NCBI GenBank assembly: GCA_949286835.1
Contig: CASEDP010000001.1
Location: forward strand, 62,001-126,000
Direction of reading: 5' to 3'
Length of the DNA: 64,000 bases
Origin: an uncultured Clostridia bacterium
Lineage (GTDB): Bacteria > Bacillota > Clostridia > Christensenellales > Borkfalkiaceae
A program made the translations under genes and the position numbers. Numbering within the stretch: position 1 is the first letter of the stretch; each line of letters begins with the position of its first letter. The notes beneath the pieces were generated by a model. It ran no database searches and was not told the origin of the DNA. It was given only the letters and a program-made list of their open reading frames with translations. This document shows, in pieces, positions 34,216 to 43,160 of this stretch.

Positions 34216-35297
34216 CCTTTCACCCCCTCGGTAAGGTCAATTATGCTCTTTGCCGAGCAACATACAGGGCTTCCGTCGCCGTTTAGCCTTACCGACTTGC
34301 CGGAGGAAAGATATTGCTGCGCCAGTGCAAGCGCCCTGTCCTCGCTGTCGTCGCCATATATGATGAGGAAGTCTACGGCGATGTCGTCGCAGTTGAAGTA
34401 ACGCTCTATTTCTCCGAGATAGACCGCAAACCCTATGGCGCCGCCCCTTTTCCCGAACTTATGAAGGAGATTGTCATATCTGCCGCCCGTAAGCACGCAG
34501 TGAGGAACGCCGTCGATATATCCGTTAAATACCAGCCCGCTGTAATAGTCGGCATCGTTTGCCATTGAAAAGTTTATGTTAATTCTGTCGCCCAGCCCGA
34601 GAGAGTTCAGCCTGCCGACGAGCAGTTCAAGCTCTTCCAGCGCGCGCTTCATCTGTACGTTCAGCACGGTTTTATGAGCTTTTTTGAGCGCATTTTCGGG
34701 GTTTCCGCCAAGCTCCGCCGCGGCGGTAAAGGCGCCGACGAGCCGACTTCCGAACCCTGCGCTTTCAGAAAGCTTTAAAAAGTCGTGCACGTCCTTGCGG
34801 CTGAGATATTCCTTTACTTCCTCCCGTCTGTCGCCGAATTCGGACAACAGCCCTTCAGTGTAACCCACGTGGGAGATATCGAGAATGTAATTTTCAGAGA
34901 TTGTCCCAAGCGTGTTGCACATAAGGGAAACGAGCTCCGCCTCACACACGCCGTCAATCTTGCCGACGACCTCTGCGCCCGTCTGTGAAATTTCCTTAAA
35001 ATCCCTTACGCCCGCCGCGCGGCGATAGACCCGCTCATTATAGAAGAACTTTGAAGTCTTTGAGCTGTCGATTTCCGCCCGTCTTATGAGCGACAGCGTG
35101 ACATCGGGGCGGATTGCCATCAGCCTACCGTTGAGGTCGGTGAACGTTATGACGTTCTTTCCCACTAAAAAGCTCTCGTTTTCCCTGTAGAGCGAATACT
35201 CCTCGAAACATCCCGACTTGAACCGCTCGAACCCGCGCCTTTCAAACAGCGCAGTTATTAAATTCAGCGCTTCTTCCTCTCTCAGATTGAACTTCAT
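34212..35297 (-). CDS. hisZ: ATP phosphoribosyltransferase regulatory subunit
   Basis: Histidyl-tRNA synthetase paralogue without aminoacylation activity that forms the octameric HisG-HisZ enzyme and carries histidine feedback control. It has 361 residues. Class II synthetase-like motif 2 is seen as FFYNERVYRRAAGVRDFKEISQTGAEVVG. It lacks a C-terminal anticodon-binding domain, as expected. The stop overlaps hisG by 4 nt and the start abuts the yerC stop. Confidence 0.93.
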   Translation of the reverse strand: MKFNLREEEALNLITALFERRGFERFKSGCFEEYSLYRENESFLVGKNVITFTDLNGRLMAIRPDVTLSLIRRAEIDSSKTSKFFYNERVYRRAAGVRDFKEISQTGAEVVGKIDGVCEAELVSLMCNTLGTISENYILDISHVGYTEGLLSEFGDRREEVKEYLSRKDVHDFLKLSESAGFGSRLVGAFTAAAELGGNPENALKKAHKTVLNVQMKRALEELELLVGRLNSLGLGDRININFSMANDADYYSGLVFNGYIDGVPHCVLTGGRYDNLLHKFGKRGGAIGFAVYLGEIERYFNCDDIAVDFLIIYGDDSEDRALALAQQYLSSGKSVRLNGDGSPVCCSAKSIIDLTEGVKG

Positions 35298-35585
35298 TTA
35301 CTTGCCCTTTTTGTCATAATCTATAAATTTCTTGTATCCGCCGCTGCCGTGCGCTATCGAGCGGGAAATTCTTGAAAGCGTCGTGCTCGAAATGTCGGTT
35401 TCGGCGATTATCTCGCCATATGTCTTGCCCTCTAAAAGCAGTTTTGCGGCATATGCGCGCTGAGCCATCTGCTCCACTTCCTTATAGGTACACAGATCTT
35501 CAAGCAGCGCCCTGCAGTCATCTTCGGTCTTTAATTTTATGAGTGCCGAGTAAAGCTCGTGCACATATTCCTGATAATGTTTCAT
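35298..35585 (-). CDS. TrpR-like YerC/YecD family regulator
   Basis: A 95-residue helix-turn-helix protein of the TrpR superfamily (YerC/YecD group). The recognition region is KTYGEIIAETDISSTTLSRISR at about 52-73. It is the first gene of the his operon, directly joined to hisZ, and a palindrome lies between the -35 and -10 of the promoter. It is therefore a good candidate for the operon's own repressor, with histidine or another ligand as co-repressor; this role is inferred from context. Confidence 0.85.
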   Translation of the reverse strand: MKHYQEYVHELYSALIKLKTEDDCRALLEDLCTYKEVEQMAQRAYAAKLLLEGKTYGEIIAETDISSTTLSRISRSIAHGSGGYKKFIDYDKKGK

Positions 35586-35608
35586 ATGTCACCCGTGTTA
35601 TTGCATAC

Positions 35609-35637
35609 ATTATACTTTATTACAGTAAAGAAGTAAA
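35609..35637 (-). promoter_or_regulatory. promoter of the his operon
   Basis: On the - strand, TTTACT (35632-35637) and TATAAT (35609-35614) with a 17-bp spacer. Confidence 0.6.
35615..35630. promoter_or_regulatory. palindromic operator candidate in the his promoter spacer
   Basis: CTTTATTACAGTAAAG: perfect 5-bp arms CTTTA/TAAAG with a partly symmetrical centre. It fills the space between -35 and -10. GTAAAG recurs directly next to it (AGTAAAG-A-AGTAAAG), giving a second half site. Confidence 0.5.
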
Positions 35638-35648
35638 GCATTTTGAAC

Positions 35649-35678
35649 AAAAAAAGTCGGAGAATTTTTTTCTCCGAC
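35649..35678 (-). terminator. terminator-like hairpin between the yerC promoter and thiI
   Basis: GTCGGAGAA/TTCTCCGAC (9 bp) across a short A/T loop, with a T7 run on the - strand. It lies downstream of thiI's 5' neighbour region and upstream of the his promoter, so it ends - strand transcription leaving the arg-thiI unit. Confidence 0.8.
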
Positions 35679-35716
35679 AATTTACTTTAAATTTATAATA
35701 TTGTATAGGCGTTTTG

Positions 35717-36871
35717 TTACAGTTTGACGACCTCGAGAGAGGAAAGCGCCTCTGCAATCAGCCCCTCAACGTCGAGCTTTGCCTCCTCCGCAAGCACGTC
35801 TGCAAGCTTGGGGCGGATTACGGGGTGACGGGGAAGAAAGACCGTACAGCAATCTTCGTAGGGGCGAATTGAGATTTCAAACGCGCCCATAGCCCTGCTC
35901 CTCTCAATTATCTCGTTCTTGTCGAACCCGCAGAGCGGGCGAAGAATAGGAAGGCTTTCGACGACGCTGCCCGACGAGGTCATTCCCTCTATCGTCTGGC
36001 TTGCGACCTGACCGAGGCTCTCGCCCGTAATAAGGCACTGACAGCCCTGCTTCTTTGCAACCCTCTCGGCAATGCGCATCATAAAGCGGCGCAGGAGGGT
36101 TACCATATATTCGCCGTTGCACTTTTTGTGTATCTCTTCCTGAATGTGCGTGACCTTGACTATGTTCAGCGTCGTGCCGCAGGTATAGCCAGCTAGCACT
36201 GAGGCAAGCTCTTCCACCTTTTCCCTCGCCTGCATATTCGTGTATGGATAGCTGTGGAAATGTATGCACTCCACCTTCATTCCGCGCTTGGCGATCATAT
36301 GCCCGGCGACAGGGCTGTCTATACCGCCGGAAATGAGCAGCATACCCTTGCCTGCCGTACCTACAGGCATACCGCCCGCACCCTTTATGAGCCCGTTAAA
36401 TACGAGAGAAGTGCCGTTTTCGCGGATGTCGATACCAATTACGGTGTCGGGGCTGTGTATGTCCACCTTCAAGGCGTCGTTATAGTCGAGCAGCCTGCCG
36501 CCTATCTGCGCGCTTATCTGCATTGAATTTAGGGGAAATTTCTTGTCTGCCCTGTGCGTTTCGACCTTGAAAGTGCCGCGTTCGGGCGCGACTTCGCATA
36601 CGGCACGGAAGATTTCGCCCATATCGCTATTTACAGACAGCGCGACGCTCATCGTGTGCACGCCGAACACCCTGGATAGCTTTTCCAAAATATCGTCGGC
36701 AAGGTACTCGTCAAAGCCCTCTATGAGATATCTTCCGCTATGCTTTCTTATCTCGTGCCTGATACCGCGCAGAGATTTTTCCATATTTTCGGCAAAAAAC
36801 CGCTCGAAAAAGCCCCTGTTGTTGCCCTTTAAGTGTATTTCGCTGTAGCGAACTATTATTACCTTTTCCAT
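35717..36871 (-). CDS. thiI: tRNA 4-thiouridine synthetase
   Basis: ATP-dependent enzyme that makes 4-thiouridine at tRNA position 8 with sulfur from a cysteine desulfurase; in some bacteria it also serves thiamine synthesis. The 384 residues comprise a ferredoxin-like/THUMP region (about 1-165) and a PP-loop domain with LLISGGIDSPVAGHMI near 178-193. It lacks the C-terminal rhodanese domain of the E. coli protein. It overlaps the desulfurase gene by one nucleotide (TAATG), so the pair is translationally coupled. Confidence 0.94.
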   Translation of the reverse strand: MEKVIIVRYSEIHLKGNNRGFFERFFAENMEKSLRGIRHEIRKHSGRYLIEGFDEYLADDILEKLSRVFGVHTMSVALSVNSDMGEIFRAVCEVAPERGTFKVETHRADKKFPLNSMQISAQIGGRLLDYNDALKVDIHSPDTVIGIDIRENGTSLVFNGLIKGAGGMPVGTAGKGMLLISGGIDSPVAGHMIAKRGMKVECIHFHSYPYTNMQAREKVEELASVLAGYTCGTTLNIVKVTHIQEEIHKKCNGEYMVTLLRRFMMRIAERVAKKQGCQCLITGESLGQVASQTIEGMTSSGSVVESLPILRPLCGFDKNEIIERSRAMGAFEISIRPYEDCCTVFLPRHPVIRPKLADVLAEEAKLDVEGLIAEALSSLEVVKL

Positions 36872-37998
36872 TATGCCATTATGTCCCTTCTGTTTCTGAC
36901 GGTAAAATTGAGAATTTCCGCTGCGGCGTGAATTTCTTCTTGTGTATTTTCAGGGCAAAAACTCAACCTCAAAATGCCGTCGATGAGCTCGCCTCCAACC
37001 GAACAGGCCTCCATCACCCGCGAATGTCTGAGCTTTGAATTTGACGAGCAAGCCGAGCCAGTGCCTATAATCAGCCCTTTATCGTTGACCTCGTGCAGAA
37101 TTGTCTCTCCTCGGACGCCGTATGCGCCTACCGTGAGTATATAGGGCGAACCGTTTTCCGGCGAAATTATCTTGAACAGTCCACCGTCGAGAAGCGTGCG
37201 CATCAGGCTGTTGAGCCCGCCTACGTACTCAAGGTCTGAAGAGATGTTTTCATACTTTTTCTGCGCGGCAAATTCTAACATCTTAATGCCAAACACGTTC
37301 TCCGTTCCGCTCCTAAGTCCTTCCTCCTGACCGCCGCCATAGATATAGGGCGCAATTACGAGGTTTTTGCGCTTTATGAGCGCGCCCGTACCCTTGAGCG
37401 CGCCGATTTTGTGCGCGGAAAGAGAATACATATCGACAGTCTGCGCAAGTCTGAACGGCAGTTTTCCGAAAGACTGCACGCCGTCAGAATGAAAGAGCGT
37501 TCGGGCGTTTTTTACCTTAACCGCCCGCGATATTGCGTTTATGTCGTTGACCGCACCCGTTTCGTTGTTGACGTGAATGACGGAGACGAGCGACGTATTT
37601 GCGTCCACAAGCCCGAGGAGATTTTTAACGTTGACACTGCCGTCGGCGTTGAGCTCCGCAAATCGCACCTCCACACCCAACTCTTTCAGGCGCGCCGTGC
37701 AGGAATATACCGCCGAATGTTCGCCGAGCGTCGTGACAACGTTCCCTCTCCTTCCGCCGCAGAAGAGCGCGTGATTGTCCGCTTCAGTGCCGCAGGAGGT
37801 GAATATTATGCCGAAATCGTTGACGTTTGCGACGTGAGATATGATTTTTTTGCGAGTTTCGGAAAGTTCCCTGTGCAAATTATAACCTTCCGCATAGAGT
37901 GCGGAAGGGTTATAAAATTTGTCTATTAAATATTCTTTTGCCTTTTCAAGGCAATCGGCATACGGTCTTGTCGTAGCCGCATTGTCGAGATATATCAT
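36871..37998 (-). CDS. cysteine desulfurase (NifS-like, partner of ThiI)
   Basis: PLP enzyme of 375 residues that removes sulfur from cysteine and passes it as a persulfide. The PLP lysine is in SLSAHKIGALKGTG and the catalytic cysteine in GTGSACSSNS near residue 320. Pairing with thiI points to tRNA thiolation. It overlaps both thiI and the upstream carB::dapF gene by one nucleotide, which ties it to the arginine/pyrimidine operon. Confidence 0.93.
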   Translation of the reverse strand: MIYLDNAATTRPYADCLEKAKEYLIDKFYNPSALYAEGYNLHRELSETRKKIISHVANVNDFGIIFTSCGTEADNHALFCGGRRGNVVTTLGEHSAVYSCTARLKELGVEVRFAELNADGSVNVKNLLGLVDANTSLVSVIHVNNETGAVNDINAISRAVKVKNARTLFHSDGVQSFGKLPFRLAQTVDMYSLSAHKIGALKGTGALIKRKNLVIAPYIYGGGQEEGLRSGTENVFGIKMLEFAAQKKYENISSDLEYVGGLNSLMRTLLDGGLFKIISPENGSPYILTVGAYGVRGETILHEVNDKGLIIGTGSACSSNSKLRHSRVMEACSVGGELIDGILRLSFCPENTQEEIHAAAEILNFTVRNRRDIMA

Positions 37999-40900
37999 TA
38001 AATTTCGATTATTCCTCTGAACGATTCCTTGACCGAACCGTCAAGTTCGACATCTCCGTCGTCGTTGAGCTTTACGAACAGGTCGCCGCCCTTGAGCTTG
38101 ACGGTGATGATTTCACCCTGCGAGCACTTGCCGAGCGCAATTGCCGCAAGCGCGGAAGCCGCTGCCGCCGTGCCGCAAGACCAGGTTTCGCCGTTGACCT
38201 TTTCCCATACGCGCGCCTTGACGGTGATGTTATTGACTATCCTGACGCACTCGACGAATATTCCCTCGGGGAACAGTCCCGAATATACTATCGCCTGACC
38301 GAGCGCCTCTATGTCTACGTCGTCCACCTTGTCGACGAATACCACGCAATGGGGTATTCCGACATTGACGCAGGTGACCTTCATCGTCGTGCCGTCGACT
38401 TCAATCTCCCTGTCAATCACCTCGCCTTCGAGCTTGCAGGGAATGTCCGCGCCGTTAAACGAGGGCTTGCCGAGATTTACGCAAGCCGAGGTCGCAACTC
38501 CGTTGAAGATGTTTACGGTCAGTTCCTTTACTTGCCCGCAGCTTTCAACGGTTATATGCTCTGACTGCGTGAACTTGTTGTCGTAGAGATATTTTGCCAC
38601 GCAACGAAGGGGATTTGCCGCAATGCCGCCGTTGCTGCCATCGCGGTTGAACACGCACATCTTTGCGTCAGCAATGTCAGACTTTTCAATCATAACTATG
38701 CCGTCGGAACCTATCGCATAGTGCCTGTCTGAGAAGTTGATTGCAAGCGATTCGGGACAAGTGATGCCGCCGTCCATATTGTTGAAGAAGATATAGTCGT
38801 TGCCGCAACTGTGCATCTTGCAGAAGGAAAGCTTCATCTTTTCCTTCCTCAGACGGTTGATGTCCACGAGCTCGGTGTTGTGTTGGTTGTATCTGCCCGC
38901 AATGACGTCCGCAAGGGCGTTCGCCGTATCGAGCGAGGTGAGAACGGTTATGCCGAGCAGTATCGCGTGATGATGGAGCGCCATATAGTTGGTTATGGAC
39001 TCTATATCCGTCTTGCCCGTGTAGACGATGTAGTCAATCTTGCCCTCATCCATAAGCCTGACTATCTCGTCATTAGTCGACAGCCTTGCGACGTCCGTAC
39101 ACTCCAGACCGAGACTTCTTATGACGTTTGCCGTGCCCTTGGTCGCATACAGCGTAAGTCCGAGGTCAGCGAACTTCTTGACGATATTGACAATCTCATA
39201 CTTGTCCTGGTCGTTAATCGTGAAGTAAATGCCCGAGGGGTTCTGCTTTGTGGGGTGCTTCATATTGAAGCCAGCCGAGACAAGTCCTTTGAAGAGCGCC
39301 TCCTCCATAGTCTTGCCAATGCCGAGCACTTCGCCCGTCGACTTCATCTCGGGTCCGAGCTGGGAGTTGACATCGTTGAGCTTTTCAAACGAGAACACGG
39401 GAACTTTTACGGCTACATAGGGGGAATTTTTGTAGAGCCCCGTGCCATAGCCGAGCTTTTTGAGCTTTGCGCCCACCATTATTCTCGTCGCAAGGTCTAC
39501 CATAGGCACGCCCGTAACTTTTGAAATATAGGGCACGGTACGAGAAGCCCTGGGGTTGACCTCTATTACATACAGTTCGTTGTGATAGATGAGATACTGG
39601 ATGTTGATAAGGCCCTTTGTCTTTAGCGAAATTGCAAGGTTTGTGGAGATCTCCACGATCTTCTTGAGCATAGCATCGCTAAGATTATAGGGAGGATATA
39701 CCGCGATAGAGTCGCCGCTGTGCACGCCCGCCCTCTCGATATGCTGCATAATGCCCGGAATGAGCACGTCCACGCCGTCGGAAATCGCGTCGACTTCGAG
39801 CTCCGACCCCATAAGGTACTTATCGCAGAGCACGGGGTTTTCAATCTTCTGCGCAAGAATGACGTCCATATATCTCTCAATGTCGTTCTGCGTGAAGGCT
39901 ATTGTCATATTCTGACCGCCGATGACGTAGGAAGGACGAAGGAGTACAGGATAGCCGAGTTTTTCAGCCGCCTGAACCGCCTCTTCCTTAGTCATAACGG
40001 TAAGTCCCTTAGGTCTTGCAATGTGGAACTGTTCGAGAAGTTCGTCGAACCTCTCCCTGTCCTCCGCAAGGTCGACGCTGTCGGCGGGTGTGCCGAGTAT
40101 CCTTATGCCCTTCTTATCGAGGTAGCCGCACAGCTTGATTGCCGTCTGACCGCCGAAGGTGATTACTACTCCGTAGGGCTTTTCGACGTCGATAACGCTC
40201 TGCACGTCTTCCGGAGTGAGGCTCTCGAAATACAGTCTGTCGGCAGTATCGAAATCTGTAGAAACCGTCTCGGGGTTGTTGTTGATTATTATAACTTCAT
40301 AGCCGAGCCTCTTGAACGCCCATACGCAGTGAACGGACGAGTAGTCGAACTCTATGCCCTGACCTATCCTTATGGGACCGGAGCCTATGACAATAATTCT
40401 CTTCTTCTTTTTCTTGCGGCTCTCCTGCACGTAGGGAACAGCCTCGTCGTGAGCCTTGTCGTCGTACGTCGAATAGAAATAGGGCGTCTGTGCCGAGAAC
40501 TCTGCGCCGCAGGTATCGACCATCTTGAACGTTGCGTCGACGTGGCAGGGCAACTTGTTGCCCGACAGCTTTTCAATCTCCTTGTCGGGATAGCCGTACC
40601 TCTTGCCGACCATATATTCTGCCCTTGTAATTGCCTTTCCTGCAATCTTCGCCTCGTAGTCGACGAGATTTTTGAGCTTGTTCAAGAACCATTCGTCAAT
40701 CTTAGTTATCGAATAGATTTCATCTACGGAAATGCCGCGCTTGAGCGCCTGGAACACGACAAACAACCTTTCGTCGGTAACTTCAGACAGTTTTGCGTGT
40801 ATCTCTTCATCCGAAAGCTCTGCAAGCTTGGGCATATTGAGGGTTCCGAGGGAAATTTCCGCGCCCCTTACCGCCTTCATTATCGCCATTTCGAAGCCGG

Positions 40901-42059
40901 TGCCTATCGCCATAACTTCGCCCGTCGCCTTCATCCTCGTGCCGAGATTTCTCTTTGCGTAGAGGAACTTATCGAAGGGCCACTTGGGAAGCTTGACGAC
41001 GACGTAGTCGAGCGTTGGCTCGAAGCAGGCAAACGTCTTGCCCGTGACGTCGTTTCTTATCTCGTCGAGAGTATAACCGAGGGCAATCTTGGTTGCAACC
41101 TTAGCAATGGGATAGCCCGTCGCCTTGGATGCAAGCGCCGAGGAGCGCGAAACTCTGGGGTTGACCTCAATTACCGAATACTCGAAGCTGTCGGGATGCA
41201 GTGCGAACTGGCAGTTGCAGCCGCCCTCTATGCCGAGTTCGGTGATTATGTCGAGCGATGCCGTTCTGAGCATCTGATATTCCTTGTCGGAAAGCGTAAC
41301 AGCAGGCGCAATGACGATGGAATCGCCCGTATGTACGCCGACGGGATCGAAGTTTTCCATCGAGCAGACGGTGAGCACGTTGCCCGCGCTGTCCCTCAAT
41401 ACCTCGAACTCTATCTCCTTCCAGCCGCCGATGTACTTTTCTATGAGCACCTGGGTGATGGGCGAGAGCATAAGTCCGTTGTGGGAGATGAGACGAAGCT
41501 CCTCCTCGTCCTTTGCGACGCCGCCGCCTGCGCCGCCTAGCGTGTATGCGGGGCGCACGATTACGGGATAGCCTATCTTTTCGGCAATTGCCACGCACTC
41601 GTCAACGGTATAAGCGATGTCGGAGGGAACGACGGGCTGGTTTATCTTCTTCATCGTCTCCTTGAAGAGCTCTCTGTCCTCCGCACGGTCTATGGAGTCG
41701 AGGTTGACGCCGATGAGCTTGACGCCGTACTTGTCGAGGAAGCCCTCCTTTGCGAGCTGACAGCCGAGCGTGAGACCCGTCTGTCCGCCGAGCGATGCGA
41801 GAAGGCTGTCGGGACGCTCCTTAACTATAATTCTCTTGAGCGTCTCAGTCGTCAGCGGTTCGAGATAGATCTCGTCTGCAAGCGCACTGTCCGTCATTAT
41901 GGTTGCGGGGTTGGAGTTGCAGAGCACGACGTTGATGCCTGCGTCCTTGAGGACGCGACAAGCCTGAGCGCCTGCATAGTCAAATTCAGCAGCCTGTCCT
42001 ATTACGATGGGGCCCGAACCTATAACCAAAACCTTTTTTATGTCATCTCTCTTAGGCAT
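37998..42059 (-). CDS. carB: carbamoyl-phosphate synthase large subunit fused to a DapF-like domain
   Basis: One reading frame of 1353 codons. Residues 1 to about 1070 are a complete CarB: two ATP-grasp halves, the oligomerisation region and the C-terminal allosteric MGS domain; it makes carbamoyl phosphate for arginine and pyrimidines. Residues 1075-1353 are a full-length (279-residue) diaminopimelate epimerase-like domain beginning MKLSFCKMHSCGNDY. The junction codons contain AGGAAGG 5 nt before an in-frame ATG (38837), so the second domain could also be translated alone. The second catalytic cysteine of DapF is kept (SCGT, residue 1295), but the first is alanine (IAANPLRC, residue 1147), so epimerase activity is doubtful. 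It overlaps carA by 8 nt. Confidence 0.93.
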   Translation of the reverse strand: MPKRDDIKKVLVIGSGPIVIGQAAEFDYAGAQACRVLKDAGINVVLCNSNPATIMTDSALADEIYLEPLTTETLKRIIVKERPDSLLASLGGQTGLTLGCQLAKEGFLDKYGVKLIGVNLDSIDRAEDRELFKETMKKINQPVVPSDIAYTVDECVAIAEKIGYPVIVRPAYTLGGAGGGVAKDEEELRLISHNGLMLSPITQVLIEKYIGGWKEIEFEVLRDSAGNVLTVCSMENFDPVGVHTGDSIVIAPAVTLSDKEYQMLRTASLDIITELGIEGGCNCQFALHPDSFEYSVIEVNPRVSRSSALASKATGYPIAKVATKIALGYTLDEIRNDVTGKTFACFEPTLDYVVVKLPKWPFDKFLYAKRNLGTRMKATGEVMAIGTGFEMAIMKAVRGAEISLGTLNMPKLAELSDEEIHAKLSEVTDERLFVVFQALKRGISVDEIYSITKIDEWFLNKLKNLVDYEAKIAGKAITRAEYMVGKRYGYPDKEIEKLSGNKLPCHVDATFKMVDTCGAEFSAQTPYFYSTYDDKAHDEAVPYVQESRKKKKKRIIVIGSGPIRIGQGIEFDYSSVHCVWAFKRLGYEVIIINNNPETVSTDFDTADRLYFESLTPEDVQSVIDVEKPYGVVITFGGQTAIKLCGYLDKKGIRILGTPADSVDLAEDRERFDELLEQFHIARPKGLTVMTKEEAVQAAEKLGYPVLLRPSYVIGGQNMTIAFTQNDIERYMDVILAQKIENPVLCDKYLMGSELEVDAISDGVDVLIPGIMQHIERAGVHSGDSIAVYPPYNLSDAMLKKIVEISTNLAISLKTKGLINIQYLIYHNELYVIEVNPRASRTVPYISKVTGVPMVDLATRIMVGAKLKKLGYGTGLYKNSPYVAVKVPVFSFEKLNDVNSQLGPEMKSTGEVLGIGKTMEEALFKGLVSAGFNMKHPTKQNPSGIYFTINDQDKYEIVNIVKKFADLGLTLYATKGTANVIRSLGLECTDVARLSTNDEIVRLMDEGKIDYIVYTGKTDIESITNYMALHHHAILLGITVLTSLDTANALADVIAGRYNQHNTELVDINRLRKEKMKLSFCKMHSCGNDYIFFNNMDGGITCPESLAINFSDRHYAIGSDGIVMIEKSDIADAKMCVFNRDGSNGGIAANPLRCVAKYLYDNKFTQSEHITVESCGQVKELTVNIFNGVATSACVNLGKPSFNGADIPCKLEGEVIDREIEVDGTTMKVTCVNVGIPHCVVFVDKVDDVDIEALGQAIVYSGLFPEGIFVECVRIVNNITVKARVWEKVNGETWSCGTAAAASALAAIALGKCSQGEIITVKLKGGDLFVKLNDDGDVELDGSVKESFRGIIEI

Positions 42060-43125
42060 TGTATTTACCCTCCGTAATGTTCTTTATGAATTTATCGAAA
42101 AGGAACGAAGCGTCTCTGGGACCGCCGCAGGCTTCGGGGTGGAACTGCACGGTATATGCGTTGAGTTCGGGATATTCAAAACCTTCGCAGGTGCCGTCGT
42201 TTGCGTTGACATAGCTTAAATTTCCCACGCCGTTCAGGCTGGAAGAGATGACCTCATATCCGTGGTTCTGGCTGGAGATATATACCCTGCCAGTGTCCAG
42301 CCTCTTTACGGGCTGGTTTGCGCCCCTGTGGCCATACTTCATCTTCTTGGTCTTGCCGCCCATTGCAAGCGCAAAGAGCTGATGACCGAGGCAGATGCCG
42401 AATATGGGCAGTTTACCCGCAAGCTTTCTGATATTTTCAATTATTTCGGTATTTTCTGCGGGGTCACCGGGTCCGTTGCAGAGCATAAGACCGCGGGGAT
42501 TGAGCGCAAGTATGTCCTCCGCAGTATAAGTTGCAGGCACTTTGACGCAGTAGCAGCCCCTCTTTACAAGCTCCCTCGTGATGTTGTCCTTGGCGCCGAA
42601 ATCCCATACCGCCACCTTTATGCCGTCGGGGTTGCCGAAGTATTCGGGCTGAGTGCAGGTAACCGCCCTGACTGCGCCGACAATGCGGTAATTTTCTATC
42701 TCGGTAAAGTCCTTGACGGGCTTGGAGGAGATTTTTGCGTTCATTACGCCCGTTTCCCTGACTATTTCTGTAAGTTCCCTCGTGTCCAGCCCGTAAATTC
42801 CGATGATGCCGTTCTCCTTGAGGTACCGATCGAGCGTCTTTTCGCACCTAAAATTGGAGGGTGCGTCGCACTTTTCCCTTACGATATACGCGGAAACCCA
42901 CAGTTTTTTGCTCTCCATATCGGGAGTAACGCCATAATTTCCTATAAGGGGGAAAGTCTGAATGACTATCTGACCGTAATAACTGGGGTCGGTGAGCGTT
43001 TCGACATAGCCGGTCATACCCGTAGTGAATACGAGTTCGCCGACCACCTCGCCGTCAGCGCCGAACCTGTGTCCCACGAACTGTCTGCCGTTTTGCAGAG
43101 TTAAATATACCTTATCGTTTTTCAT
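42052..43125 (-). CDS. carA: carbamoyl-phosphate synthase small (glutaminase) subunit
   Basis: Glutamine amidotransferase subunit (357 residues) that feeds ammonia to CarB. The nucleophile is Cys245 in FGICLGHQL, and the catalytic His is in VQFHPEACGGP near residue 335. The N-terminal CarA-specific domain is complete. It lies in the arginine cluster between argF and carB, overlapping carB by 8 nt. Confidence 0.96.
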   Translation of the reverse strand: MKNDKVYLTLQNGRQFVGHRFGADGEVVGELVFTTGMTGYVETLTDPSYYGQIVIQTFPLIGNYGVTPDMESKKLWVSAYIVREKCDAPSNFRCEKTLDRYLKENGIIGIYGLDTRELTEIVRETGVMNAKISSKPVKDFTEIENYRIVGAVRAVTCTQPEYFGNPDGIKVAVWDFGAKDNITRELVKRGCYCVKVPATYTAEDILALNPRGLMLCNGPGDPAENTEIIENIRKLAGKLPIFGICLGHQLFALAMGGKTKKMKYGHRGANQPVKRLDTGRVYISSQNHGYEVISSSLNGVGNLSYVNANDGTCEGFEYPELNAYTVQFHPEACGGPRDASFLFDKFIKNITEGKYNA

Positions 43126-43160
43126 ATAATGTTTATCCCTATTTTTAAGCCTTGATATAC

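Noticed and set aside
39720..41540. Long open frame on the + strand, about 606 codons, opposite carB
   Set aside because: It is the antisense shadow of carB, with no ribosome site and no recognisable protein features; GC-rich third positions keep the frame open.
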